Positions 33,257 through 45,603 of a stretch of 64,000 bases of DNA are shown here, piece by piece. Position 1 is the first letter of the stretch. Every line of letters starts with the position of its first letter. Position numbers and translations under genes: made by a program. The DNA is from Melieria omissa. Taxonomy: Eukaryota; Arthropoda; Insecta; Diptera; Ulidiidae. The DNA lies in the NCBI GenBank assembly GCA_963971225.1, contig OZ020269.1, positions 8,624,201 to 8,688,200 of the forward strand, in the 5' to 3' direction. The notes beneath the pieces are model-generated. The model had not been told where the DNA came from, ran no database searches, and saw only the letters and a program-made list of their open reading frames with translations.

Positions 33257-36200
33257 TAACAGTCAGATTATGATTTTGCTATCTTATGACTAGCGGATTT
33301 TGAGTTCGAAGCGATAAAAATGTTTAAGTATAAATAAAAGTTGCAAAACTAATATTGCTTGGTGGTCTCTAAGGCCCATTGCATTGCCCGAAGAGTGTGG
33401 CAAGGACCTGTGATCGTGTATTCGAAACCTGCCTGACACCTCTGCAGGGAAGGTTAATCCTTATGCGATTTTCAGCCAACATTTCAAAACATTTGATTCA
33501 CTGAAAGCGAAGTTATTGCGCCGGAAGTGACAGTATGTTTGTGTCATCGATACAAAAATGAGTTGCGATCAATAAGGCAATCTGAAGTTTCGCTTAGACT
33601 TGGTAAAACTTTTACGGAAATATTTCAATTGATGAACCAAATTATAAAAGTGATGATTTTCTAACTTCAGGAGAGATTTTTTGACTGGTATATGCAATTT
33701 AAAAACAGTCTTGAGGACGATGAGTAACAAGTTTTGCAAGTAAAATCTTTGATAATCGGGGATTCTATCAAAACTGTGCGTAAACTCATCAAAGATCAAT
33801 CAATATTTTCATTGAAATATTTTAAAATAAAATTTAAGCATCTTAAAAATATGAAATTATCGCATTTATACTGAACATTTGCCTATCGAAAGTGTGTTCA
33901 CGGTTTGTTCAGCTCGAGTTGACTGAAGCCATCTCATCGCTGAACACTTCTGATTGATTTTTTAACTAAAAACTGCATTTGACCTCTGAACCACTTCCCG
34001 TTTTCGATCGATTTGGTACAGTACCACATTAACAGAATTTGAGAAGATTGCTTTTGCTTATGAAAAATAAAGATTTTTGTAGACGCAGCAACCATCCAAA
34101 AGGCTTGTACCAACAATCTGAAGCACCTGTCGACTGTGGATGTAAAAAACTTCTTTATATCTCTTTTAAAAAGATATCAAAAGATATCACAATCTTTCAG
34201 CCATCATAAAAAATGCGCGTTCTTTATAAAATGTTAATAAAAAAACCACTTTAACCCTCTTTTCATATACAAACAAGCAGCTTCTTATACAAAAAATCTC
34301 ATGTGAGAGATCCATTAGGCATTTCAACACCTTTTCTTGTGTTATATAATTAATTTAAATGCATTTTCAATAAACGTAAACTTCACATACGGCACTAATA
34401 AAACACATTCAAAATTTACATACAACATTTTTGTCTTCATTTCAATATCAACTCGAAACATTGTTATAGTTGCCACAGGCCCCGTTCGCGCTTGAATCAC
34501 ATCATCAAAATGTTTAAACATGCATTTAATTAGTTTTTGACATTTTGGCCTCTTATTGTTATGTATCACCTATGAAATGACTCAATTAATCGCTGTCCGT
34601 TTCAATAAAAAATTATGCAGTTTTTAATAAGCTGCCAGAGTCTTTAAACTTTTGGCCTGTGAACAAATGCGTTTTAAATTGGCTTTTCTTGGCAATAAAA
34701 ATAAACAAACAAATGCATAAAAAAATAAAAAATACGAACGCTGCTGAGTAAAGTAACAAAACGAAATAAAAAATATAAAAAAAGTTAAAAAAAAACAAAA
34801 ATATTCAGAGACACAAACAAACCTTAATGACAAATGGCCATTTAATCAAATGCCCATCAAGTGACAAATTTTCAACACGTTGTTGCTGTTGTTTTTTTTT
34901 ATTTTTCAAATAAATTTTTTATCGTTAGTTAATTAATAAAATTAATCACGTTTCATGTGAAACGAACCAAGAAAAGCAAACAAACCAAACGAAAAAAATC
35001 AAACAACAAAATTGAAAAACCAAAAATTCCTAGCAACACACATGAAAATAGTTGAAAAGCAAATCGAAAAAATATTTGAAGTTTGTTAAATATTTGACAA
35101 GCGACAATGGACTCGAAGCAGCTGCACATTTGTCAAGTGTTTGCTGCTGCTGTCACTTGACACTTTATGCGCGTCAAGTGTCAAAAGAGGGCCAGAAAGA
35201 GATAGCAACGTTTCAACTGAACGCAACAGCAAAAAGTCAACAACGCAATGACATTTTCACATATCCACATTTCCTATAAGGAAGCAACTGATAGGAAGAA
35301 CACCAACAGACAACAGGAAGGTTCTTCAAACTATTTAACACGCGCCACATAAAAGGAAATCATAATTAATTGCCGTTTGGACAGTTGAAAACGGCATTTC
35401 GAAGGTGTAGAAAAATAATAAAAATTCAGTGCAGCTAAATTAAAAAAAAAAATAACATGCAAGGAATTCATAAGTTTTCTCAAGTCAGTTGTCAACTGAG
35501 CAAAACTATTTTTTTAAATTAACCAATTAAATAAAATATATTAAAATAATGTCATAAAACAACAACAACAACACTCATAGAACGCTATGCAGTTGCGACA
35601 CAATTCGAGTGCATCCACCGCGCTCTCAATGTGCCCTCATAATCTGTCTATCTGACTATCAACGCGTTGCTCTCCTGGCTCCGCACTTTCTGGCCGCCGT
35701 TTATCTCCGTTGTGTGCATGTGTGCCGCATTGGCTTATCTGTTGCCGATGCTGTTCTGCTGCTTCCCTACAAAATTATCTGCTTCACATTTTCTTTTTTT
35801 TGGTGGGGGATTTTAATGTTTTATGGTAGATGTGCTGCTGCTGCGGCTGTTCAACGTTGTTTAACAAATTTGTTCAGCCAAAGTATCAAATTACAGATTC
35901 CAACTGCTCACTGGTGTTGGAGTGTGAGTGTGCTCGAAGATTCCTCTATATGCATATTGCTCGTGTTAATGACTGGCCCAAGACATTTAATATAAATTAA
36001 AATTATGCACACAACAACAGCTGTCTGCATAATAAACAAATTTCTATGGAAGGTTTGTGTAGTATTTGACTTGTGTGTGCTCGGCACATAAATCTTGAGA
36101 CATGGCTGGCCACACAGAGCACGTCTGAGGCGTTTTTCTCAATTTCTGTAAACATTTTTGAAGATTTGTGGGCAGAGAATGAGAAATAGTTGCTTTAAAA

Positions 36201-39200
36201 TATTAAGTTTTGAGTGAGTTTTTTAAAGTGGTTTCTCGAAATTACAATCGGAAATCAGAAGTGCATATATTGCAGAATATTTTCTGTTAAACATGGATTA
36301 AGACTCAAAGGATCCGCAGATTCGCAAAACAGAAACATATTACTGAATTATATTTACCTATAAATGTACAATTTTTTGAGTTTGAGACTTTTTTTTTGTT
36401 TTCGTTAGACGGCAACCCTGGTCTAATAGTAAAATGCCAAAACGAACCAAAATAACTTGAACGATTGCATAGCTCTCGAGTGACTTTCATTAGCAAATGA
36501 AAACCAAATTAAATAAATAAATAAATTTGGGAGGGAGGGGTTTTGCGTATAACTTCTGAACCGAATACCATTTGAAACCATATTTTGTACCCAGCAATTT
36601 TTGTGTTTAGAGGGAACTCCCTAAACTTGTGTGTCTGAACTCCCTAAACTTTGAAATACTTATTTAAAAATATTTGAAAATATTGTTTAAAAATATTATT
36701 TAAACAAACTTGGTAACAAAATACCATTCAACCCGAATGTGTCGGATTTCTTTTTCTTTCGAATTTTGCCGTAAACGTTTTTGGGCGATTTAATATGAAA
36801 TATAATTGAAAAGTTGAATTTTTTGAGTGCATGTCTGGCCACGTTAGGAGCTACAGGGATAAAGAAGGTTGTAGTGTCCAGCGCAGTAACTAATGGCAAA
36901 AAAGTGAAAAGTGAAGGAATGTGAGCTCCACTTAAATGAATCACGAAGCGATTTCTGAGGTCTTGGGTTAATGTAATAGAGAAACTCTTTGATAAAATAT
37001 TTTTCATGTTTTTTCTATACATGAAGATATATGAAGCCTTGTCAAAATCTGGTCAAATGTATATTTAATTTGTAATCTATAGTTGAACACCATAGTTGAA
37101 TACTGGTAATGTTGTAAGATGGCAACACCGGATAAATTGATTCATGTGAGTCACCCGGTTGGCTGATCAAGGATTTAGCAACTAGGTGATTCCTTTTCTT
37201 CTTGAACCAACCGGCGAACGACCAAGACCAAGATAAGAAAAAACCCAAAAGCATCGAGAGCCGGAGGAGCCGAATAAATAAAGATATATAAAATTAAAAA
37301 TTTCAATATTTCAAATTCTTTGAAAGTTTTCGTGCTCAGCAGCCAGTTAACTGAGGGATTTGGTTGGTTCCATACTCTATGTAATCTGACTACAAGAAAA
37401 AATCTAAGCAGTTAATGCCAAGAATTTCCAACAAGAGATTAAAGAAATTTATTTTGTCATCTTGGTTTTAAAATTTCATTTTTGCTTATTTTTTTGATTA
37501 TTTCCATATCCAAATGAGGAGATTTGCGCTTCTATTTGGATATAGAAATCTGTTATGAGTGGAGGTCACTCAGACAATGTCAATGGAAGCTACTCACACA
37601 ATGTTTACGCGATTTATCTATTGTTTTAATTGTCTACATGGTTTTTGTTCTCTAAAATTGTGAAAAATTCATTGATCTTTGAAAAGACCACACAACACAT
37701 TGTGATTTCTCGTAACAACTCGTAACAACTACATTTACGCCTCAAATTTCCGCAAAATTCTGAAGAAAAAATATATGTAATTTGATTTGACATGATATTT
37801 TTTTTACCATTTCTGAGATATGGACAGTTTGAGGAGTATTTACTTCAGATATGCTGAATGTACTACTTGAAGTACATCTGTTTCAAGGATGATGCTTGCT
37901 TAAACTTGCTAACACCCTGAAATGTAGGCGCACTACATTTAATACGGTCGGCATATCTGGTTCACTTAGTTCACAATGTACACAAGTGACCTGATCTGTG
38001 TTCTTATAGTTAAATTTGGACCTTGAGTCGGAGTGCTTAATACTATAAAAACCGCAAGTTTCCCATACCTATAAAGACTACGTATTATATCCGCCGATAT
38101 CTCGAAAAGTACACATCGGATTTGGTTTATTGTAACTGTAGAACCCAAATTATAGAACTAATTGTAGAACCTGATAAAAATACAAAAGTCATCAAAGAAA
38201 AACTTAAAAAAATTTATATAGATATGAAAAAAAATTAAAAACTGTCAAAATGACAGCAATGGTCTTTCTGGTGTTAAAACCCGCTAGTTTGATCTGATAT
38301 GACATTTCCAGGTCTGAGAAATGAGTTGAAATCAATTAAGTTCAGCTGTTTTTTTCTTAATAAGTAATTTCTAATAATTATTTTATGTACTTTCTTCTTT
38401 ATAAAATCACTACTTTTATAATAGAATTTCTTATAGAAAATTATATAAAAAAATTGCATTCCTACGAAATTTTTACAATCTTCACGAATTGATTCATCAT
38501 CATCATTATTGCATCAAACGACTTAACTCTAGCGATTTAAATCGCTTAAGAAAAGATAATTATTTATTACATTAAAATTTTTTTTTTGTACTCAGACTGA
38601 TTCTAATCTCTTTATATTTCAACACCTCACCGTCTGTGCAGTCATTTACATTAATGCCCTCTCTCTTTTTACCATTTATATCACAAGCTTTGCTTTTGCT
38701 TTTCATTTTCCTCTGAATTTGTGGCATTTACTTGAAAATTAAAATTTCCCTTCATTTTGCGCATTTATGTTAAAAAAACTTACATCTTAACAATGCTTGA
38801 AATGTACATGAACATTTTTCACATTCAGCTGCCATCATAACAGCCAATAAATTTACATAAAAGGTGGCAACCAGGCGCGCACAACCACCACTGCCGCTCG
38901 CCGCATTGCGAGTACAACAGCCACGACATGAGTTTCATCAGTTCAACGTCGCATAGAACGAACGCAAATAACGCTGCGATGTGCTAAATTCGCCTTAAAT
39001 ACGCGTATGCGCAAAATTTGGCATTGTGTGTCCGTCCGTCTTTGCCTCGTAACACGTTCCACTCCCTCTGACTCTGACAGCGTCAATGTTGGTGGCTGCG
39101 TGCGTGCGGGTGGCGCTGGTAATGAAATGCAACGCATTAATCAAAAATTCATTAGGTTGCAGTTGTTTGTTGTTGCTATTATTGTTATTGTTGCGGCATT

Positions 39201-39595
39201 GTTTCGTCGTTGGCTTAGCGGTGTGGCGGCTTCTGGGCCTTTATGTCGTCTTCAATGTAATAAACATTCATCAGTTGTTGACATTGCCACCCGCAAAAAA
39301 ATCCGCTAAATATTGCCACATTCAAATCGGCAGCAGGTAACGTTGGTCGTTCACTGGCAGTCACACAGTTTGCAGGCGCCAAGTAGTCAGTGGGACAAAC
39401 AGAGAGTAAAAAATGCGACTTGAGGCGCTAAAAACTTGCAAAAAAACGGCAAAAAACTGTCGGTGTGTGTTAAGCTCAAATGGAATTATTGCACCCAGTA
39501 ATGAAATGCTGCATGTTGCAGGCGTACACTGTGAGAAAAATGACATCAAGGTTCGTACAACTAAATTTTCTGTTCGTTCATTCATTGAACCAGTT
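33257..39595. other. Non-coding AT-rich DNA
   Basis: About 6.3 kb without a supported gene or bounded element. Small items are an interrupted palindrome CGTTTCATGTGAAACG near 34949, and the perfect 16-bp palindrome AGCGATTTAAATCGCT at 38531-38546. A conspicuously pyrimidine-rich stretch lies near 35610-35830. Confidence 0.5.
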
Positions 39596-39780
39596 TGTGC
39601 TCCTTACGAATCCTAGTACTCAGTGAATAGTCGTAGTAGACTATTGGCTAAATCCTCTCGATTGTCGTAGATGGGTGTTACGACTTCTAGATAATGCAGG
39701 GCAAATTAATAGAAGGTGCAGTGCCTTTCCATACAGCTTCGACAAAAATCATTAGAAAGCAAACCTAATCTTCTTCGTGG
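39596..39780 (+). repeat. Dispersed repeat, copy A
   Basis: Shares, in order and orientation with 44507-44690: TCCTTACGARTCCTAG, GATTGTCG, TTCTAGATAATG, CCATACA followed by TTTCGACA or CTTCGACA, and TCATTAGAAA. It leads directly into the tandem array. Confidence 0.55.
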
Positions 39781-41010
39781 GTGCCAATTGAACAGTGACC
39801 TGTATGAATACCATTCATGCATCTCATCTGGTGCCTTTTAACTGAGAGAAGCTCTCTAGAACTACAAAAATGTAATTGAAACAATTATTTTTTTTTTAGT
39901 GTATGACTTATTAGATAATAATGAAAGGTTTCAATTGAACAGTAACCTGTCAGAACACCAATCATGGTTCTCATCTGGTGCATTTTAACTGAAAGAAGCT
40001 CTCTAGAACTACAGAAGTTTAGTTGAAACAATTATTTTTTCAGTGTATGACTGATTAGATAATAATGAAATGTTTCAATTGAACAGTAACCTGTCAGAAC
40101 ACCAATTATGGTTCTCATCTGGTGCGTTTTAACTGAAAGAAGCTCTCTAGAACTACAGAAGATTAGTTGAAACAATTATATTTTTCAGTGTATGACTGAT
40201 TAGATAATAATGAAAGGTGCCAATTGAACAGTGATCCGTCAGAACACCAGTCATGGTTCTCATCTGGTGCGTTTTTAGTGAGAGAAGCTCTCTAGAACTA
40301 CAAAAGTGTAGTTGAAACAATTATTTTTTTCAGTGTAGGACTTATAAGATATTAATTAAAAGTGCCATCTGGTGCCTTTTAAGTGAGAGAAGCTCTCTAG
40401 AACTACAGAAGATTAGTTGAAACAATTTTTCTCAGTGTATGACTTATTATATAATAATGAAAGGTGCCAATTGAACAGTGACCTCGTCAGAACACCAATC
40501 ATGGTTCTCAACTTGTGGCTTTTCTGTCAGAGAAGCTCTCTAGAACTACAGAAGATTAGTTGAAACAATTTTTCTCAGTGTATGACTTATTATATAATAA
40601 TGAAAGGTGCCAATTGAACAGTGACCTCGTCAGAACACCAATCATGGTTCTCAACTTGTGGCTTTTCTGTCAGAGAAACTCTCTAGAATGACAGAAGTTT
40701 AGTTGAAAAAATTTTTTTCAGTGTATGACTTGTTATATAATAATGAAAGGTGCCAATTGAACAGTGACCTCGTCAGAACACCAATCATGGTTCTCAACTT
40801 GTGGCTTTTCTGTCAGAGAAACTCTCTAGAATGACAGAAGTTTAGTTGAAAAAATTTTTTTCAGTGTATGACTTGTTATATAATAATGAAAGGTGCCAAT
40901 TGAACAGTGACCTCGTCAGAACACCAATCATGGTTCTCGACTTGTGGCTTTTATGTCAGAGAAACTCTCTAGAATGACAGAAGTTTATTGTTGGTTTGAC
41001 AAATTTGTAT
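39781..41010 (+). repeat. Tandem array, about 143-bp unit, about nine copies
   Basis: Units read GTGCCAATTGAACAGTGACC, CGTCAGAACACCAATCATGG, TTCTCAACTTGTGGC or TCTGGTGC, AGAGAAGCTCTCTAGAACTA, CAGAAGTTTAGTTGAAA, and CAGTGTATGACTTATTA. Starts fall near 39781, 39927, 40072, 40217, 40352 (deleted), 40464, 40607, 40750 and 40893. Copies from 40464 on are much more alike than earlier ones, so the right part was amplified recently. AGAGAAGCTCTCT forms a small palindrome in each unit. Confidence 0.9.
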
Positions 41011-42848
41011 TTTAGGTTAGTTTTCTATTTAGGGTTTCTAAGAGTACAAAGTACAGCTCTACGTTTCCTGGAATCTCCCCTCTAGCACGAATTAAGAGTT
41101 CAAACACATAAACTTTTTTATTTTTTTCATGTATTTTTCCCCATCCACCGAAACAATTCCTTTTCAGTGTATGACTTACGAGATAATATAAACAAATTCC
41201 AATTTTTGTATTATTTATAGCACTAAATCTTGTTAGTCGTATCATGAACTATGCTCGCAGAGGAGCCAAAGTGGACATCTTCATTGTAAAAATATGAAAA
41301 TGCTTCGCTTTATGCGTTTAATGACCACTTGGCGCATTTATTGCAGTCGTTTTACTGCTGGGATATGCAAAACGTTTTATTGGCATCCTGTTTATTGGCC
41401 ACTGCTACTGTTGTTGTTGTTGTTGTTGTTTTGGTTGTGCTCACTCATTGGCATAATAAGATTTAAATGCTTTCGTTTTTGCCACTTTTGGTAGTCCACC
41501 ACCAGTAGCGCCAACACAGCGCGACGTTGCCAACAACAACAACAACAATATTGGCTGTAATTTATTTTTGCTGTACGCACATTTGCCGCAAATTGGTTTG
41601 TCGTTGTTGTGCGATGAGTTGCCGCTGCAGGTATACATTTATTGGCAACAACAACAACAGGAACGATAGCATCGAATAAAGATCCAACTACACATTTATT
41701 GATATTTATTCCTTGTAGTCGCATTGACACTTGACTCGGCAAAATTATGGGCTTTATATGAGAGGCCATAAAGTAATCCAGCGGCCTGAGCGCCGAATGA
41801 GCAGACGCCAACTCACACACACACACACTGGCACACGAATGCGTTTGCATACATGAATTTTATATGAGCAATTACGAGTTGTGTATTATTGACAGACAGT
41901 CCCAGCGGCCATAGATGTGACTATGTGGATCCGTGCGCGGGGCCCCAAATGTAGTCGTACAGGCTGCGCCGTTGCGCTGTGCGGTTAATTGATTTTGCAT
42001 TTGTTAACAATGCCAGCTGATTGTCTGTGATTATTGCAGTTTATGTTGTATGTGTGTGTGAGCTAAAATTGATGTCAAGCCATAAATGCCGCACGTCATG
42101 GCGAGTGGGTGTTTCTACTCAATTTCCTTATCGTTGATGCCACCGCTGGCGAGGCGCCGCCATGCCACCAACGCTGCCGTCGTTGTCGCCGTCGTTGTCG
42201 CTGCTGCATTTGCACTTAACCCACTTTTTGGGGCAACGGCGCACAACAAATGTCGCACGCTTGACTGCCTGCCCGCTTGCCCGCCCTGTCGGCCGCCTGT
42301 CGAGTGGTCGCAGCGCCGCACACAACAGTTTGCCATAATTCTCGCTGTGCTTATGTCACTGTGGGCTGAAATGTGTGTGTGTGTGTGTCTTTGTTGTGTT
42401 TGTATGTGTGCGGCATCCGAACTTTTGTCATGCTGCATGCAATTTAATTAAATGGTAAACAAATTTGCGCTATCGCTAACCACTACCGACGCCATCGCTT
42501 CGCCGATTACAATTCGTCGCTGTGTACTCGCTCGCTCGCACTCGTCGCACTACACACAGCGAAAATGTTCACTTAATTTGAGTAATTAATTTGTTTGTGC
42601 AATTATTCCTGAACGTGGGCATGTATGCTTTTAGATTTTTTGGCCGATCGGGTGATATTATTTTCGTTTGAGAGAGTTTTGAGTGGTTAGTAGTGATGCC
42701 AGATGTCACATTTCACTGCTAGAAAGTTGCATGTTTTGTTCCAAGTTCTTTTAAAAACAGTTAAATGTACTTTTCTAAATGTAAGAGCTGCATGTTGTCT
42801 AAAATGTCTTACATTAAAGTTTTGGGATTCAAAATCTGCATTTGCTAA
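41011..42848. other. Non-coding DNA
   Basis: A last diverged trace of the array ends near 41190. GTT and CAA runs lie at 41409-41430 and 41528-41550. A more GC-rich stretch at 41900-42550 is open on both strands but shows no domain. Confidence 0.5.
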
Positions 42849-42850
42849 TA

Positions 42851-44275
42851 CAGTTGAACCTCGATTATCCGGGCCTCCATTAACCGGGAACATCTATTAT
42901 CCGGGATGCTGAGTGGTCGATTTTATACCTCTATTGATTTTATACCTTGATTCACCTCTTTTAACCGTGATTGATTTTCTTTACCTCTATTAACCGTGAT
43001 TTACCTCTATTATCCGTTAAGCACATGTACTTGTGTTTGTTTTTTCCATATAAGATTAAGATTGGTTGGGACTAGACATTGGCTGTCTATGGCACTGCGT
43101 TCATTTTGAACTATTGTGCCTTGCCCGAGTTCAGTACTGGAAGAGACTATTTCCTCCTATTTTCTCAAAGAACATTTTAATTCTTGCGAGATCAATTTCA
43201 GACAGATGAGTAGTCTGTAATATTTCCTTGCCTAGTGCCTGCTTTCTTGCATGAACTAAGGCCGGGCATTCAGTTATCAGGTGTATGGAAGTCTCGTCAT
43301 CCTCCATGCAAAATCTACATATTTCACTGTCTGTTAATTTCAGACGGGTCTTATGTTATGTTTAGCAGACAGTGTCCGCTGATTACTCCTGTCATGAGTT
43401 TTAGTTCCGGTCTGCTCAAGCGTAGGAGAAACTTTGCATTTCTGCTTGAGTATCGCGGGAAAAAGGCTTTGGTACATTCCATACCAGTTGATTTTGATCA
43501 TGTTGCATTTGCTTTGATCAAGTATTCTTGCTTAATACAACCTTTGTAATGAGATTTGCTGACACTTAAGATCGGTTCGGGTCCAAATCGTCGCTTTCCA
43601 GCTCCCTCCCTTGCCAATCTGTCTGCATCCTCATTACCGTCATAGCCGCAATGTGCTGGAATCCAGTGTATTATTACTCGATTCCCTGTTGACAGTTGTT
43701 GGAGAAGATTAGCTGTCTCCCATACCAACTTAGAGGTAAATGTCGACGCGTGCAGGGCTCTTATTGCCGCCTGGCTGTCTGACATTATGTTAATCCTTTT
43801 CCGATGAGGGTGAAGGTTCAGAATTTCTCTGGCACACTGATTAATAGCACAGACTTCCGCTTGGAAGAAGGTTGCCAAACTACCAAGGCTGACTGACATT
43901 TGGGTACTGGAACTATATACCCCAGATCCTGTGCCTTCTCCAGTCTTGGATCCATCAGTGTACCAGATAATGTCATCACAGGTAAGACTGATTTTTGAAT
44001 TGTCCCAGTCTATTCTGTTATGAATATGTGTCTTATATTTCCTGTCAAAGATGTGTCGCGGAGGCATTGAGTCAAGAGAGCTTCCGTCTCGCCTCCGTTC
44101 CTTAACAATGGAGCGATGACCCCTTGCATGTAGATCCTCCATATAACATCCCCCATATAACACATATACATAAATAAATAAAAATAATAAAATTTATAAA
44201 CCTCTTTTAACCGATATTTTCGATTATCCGTGATGAGCCCAGTCCCGAGCAACCCGGATAATTGAGCTTCAACTG
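42851..44275. mobile_element. pogo/Tigger-like TIR element with retrotransposon inside
   Basis: The left end is CAGTTGAACCTCGATTATCC and the right end, read inward, is CAGTTGAAGCTCAATTATCC, with two mismatches in 23 bp. TA flanks both ends (42849-42850 and 44276-44277). Subterminal DNA repeats CCTCTATTAACCGTGATT several times. This fits a non-autonomous pogo/Tigger-type element. About 1.1 kb of unrelated retrotransposon sequence fills the middle. Confidence 0.82.
43020..44157 (-). pseudogene. 3' end of a non-LTR retrotransposon with RNase H, broken
   Basis: The main frame (44163 to 43498) encodes an RNase H domain that would remove template RNA. All four acidic positions are seen: the aspartate of WYTDGSKTGEG, glutamate of FQAEVCAIN, aspartate of IMSDSQAAIRAL, and the last in GNEDADRLAREG. 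A TGA interrupts the frame after IKANAT. Coding resumes, with a later shift into a third segment containing a CCHC motif (EICRFCMEDDETSIHLITEC), and ends at a TGA near 43137. An RNase H after reverse transcriptase points to the I/LOA-type lineages, not to R1 or Jockey. The reverse transcriptase and endonuclease are absent, so it is a 5'-truncated, decayed copy. Confidence 0.85.
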
Positions 44276-44506
44276 TAGTTTTAAAATTAAAAAATGGTTT
44301 CTTAAGGGGTTTTCAATAGTTTGTCTCAAATTTGATAGCTTATTGTTCTGACGTTTCAGGTGACAACGCTTGATTCTTTGAAATTATGTGTTCTGTAATG
44401 GTAGGTAGAAAGGTAGTAGTGGCTGCGCCAAAGCTCATTTAAGCTGTCAAGATCCATTGTGATATAATAATTTATAGAATTTAAGGCCTCTCACAACCAG
44501 TTTGAG

Positions 44507-44690
44507 TTCCTTACGAGTCCTAGCAGACTTTGAACAGTCAGTCCTATCGACTAGATCCCTAGATTGTCGAAGAAGAAGTTGCTCAGGTGAGTCTTCGTTC
44601 TTCTAGATAATGTAATTAGATAAGAAGTGAGTTTTCTTCCTATACCTTCTCCATACACTTTCGACAGAAGTCATTAGAAATGAAACTCTG
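44507..44690 (+). repeat. Dispersed repeat, copy B
   Basis: Diverged relative of 39596-39780, same orientation. Here the shared segment is not followed by the 143-bp tandem array. Confidence 0.55.
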
Positions 44691-45384
44691 TTAGAAGTCA
44701 ACGAATTCGTTAAAATTTTATCATGGTTGCCATGTGTTTGCATTGTGTTAACGTTTTTAATTTTATAAGTTGAAAGATCTCTAAAGATAGAAATTCCCTA
44801 AATTCTGAAATGACCTCTAAGATGCAGCGATTTAACTTCTCCTTGCTGACTTGTTTATCTCCTCCTTATAGTCCAACAGACATTCAACTTCATTGATATC
44901 AATGTGATCTAGTTCTACTTAGTTTTGCTACTTTTGCGAACTTAGTCAAACAAAGTTAAAATTCCAAGATCGAATCTTGTAAATAAGACCACGGAGGCGA
45001 TTTTAACGATCTCAAAAAATAGTAGTTTTGATATTCAAAATTGTAATTTTGTTTGTACAGTACGAGGAGGTTTCGGCTCCGAGAAGGAGTAGGAGACCGT
45101 TCTCCACCTGTTGTCAATGTGTCTCACTAGCCAGAAGAAGACAGCTCCGCTTCATGCTTCTTACAGATTAAAAATTGCCATCTGTTAGAGAATTAGCAGA
45201 AGAAGACACATCGGGATCTCTTTTCGTCTCCCAAAGGTCTCCGTCATATCTTAGACCCATCTTTCTTCATGCGTAATGAGAAAATCTTTATTAGTGAAAC
45301 CAAGCCGATTATTTTAAAACATACAAATTAGTATTAATATTAAGAAATGACAGTGAACTTAGAGTTAGAGTGAACTATTATGCT

Positions 45385-45603
45385 TCAGCTATTGGAAGTA
45401 GAATAATTAACTAATATCCTTCTACTATAGTATATGCCTCCTAAGCTCATTTTTGTAATAATGATAATCAAATCTCGGTGAAGTAGGTATGCGACTTGGG
45501 TCTTTCGTAGGTGGGATTTGTCAAGTACAATGTGGTCGGGAGTTTTCCGATCTTCAAAACACAAACGACAGGTGGTCTTCTGTTTTAATTTAAAGTTTAT
45601 CAT
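45385..45603 (-). pseudogene. Possible retrotransposon C-terminal relic
   Basis: The minus-strand frame contains TTCRLCFEDRKTPDHIVLDK followed by SHLRKTQVAYLL. This resembles the zinc-knuckle region near the end of non-LTR ORF2 proteins (C-x2-C...H), with the last cysteine missing. Only this segment is recognisable, and the assignment is weak. Confidence 0.3.

Noticed and set aside
33359..33460. tRNA-like GTATTCGAAACC
   Set aside because: Only a T-loop-like word; no A box at the proper distance and no acceptor pairing.
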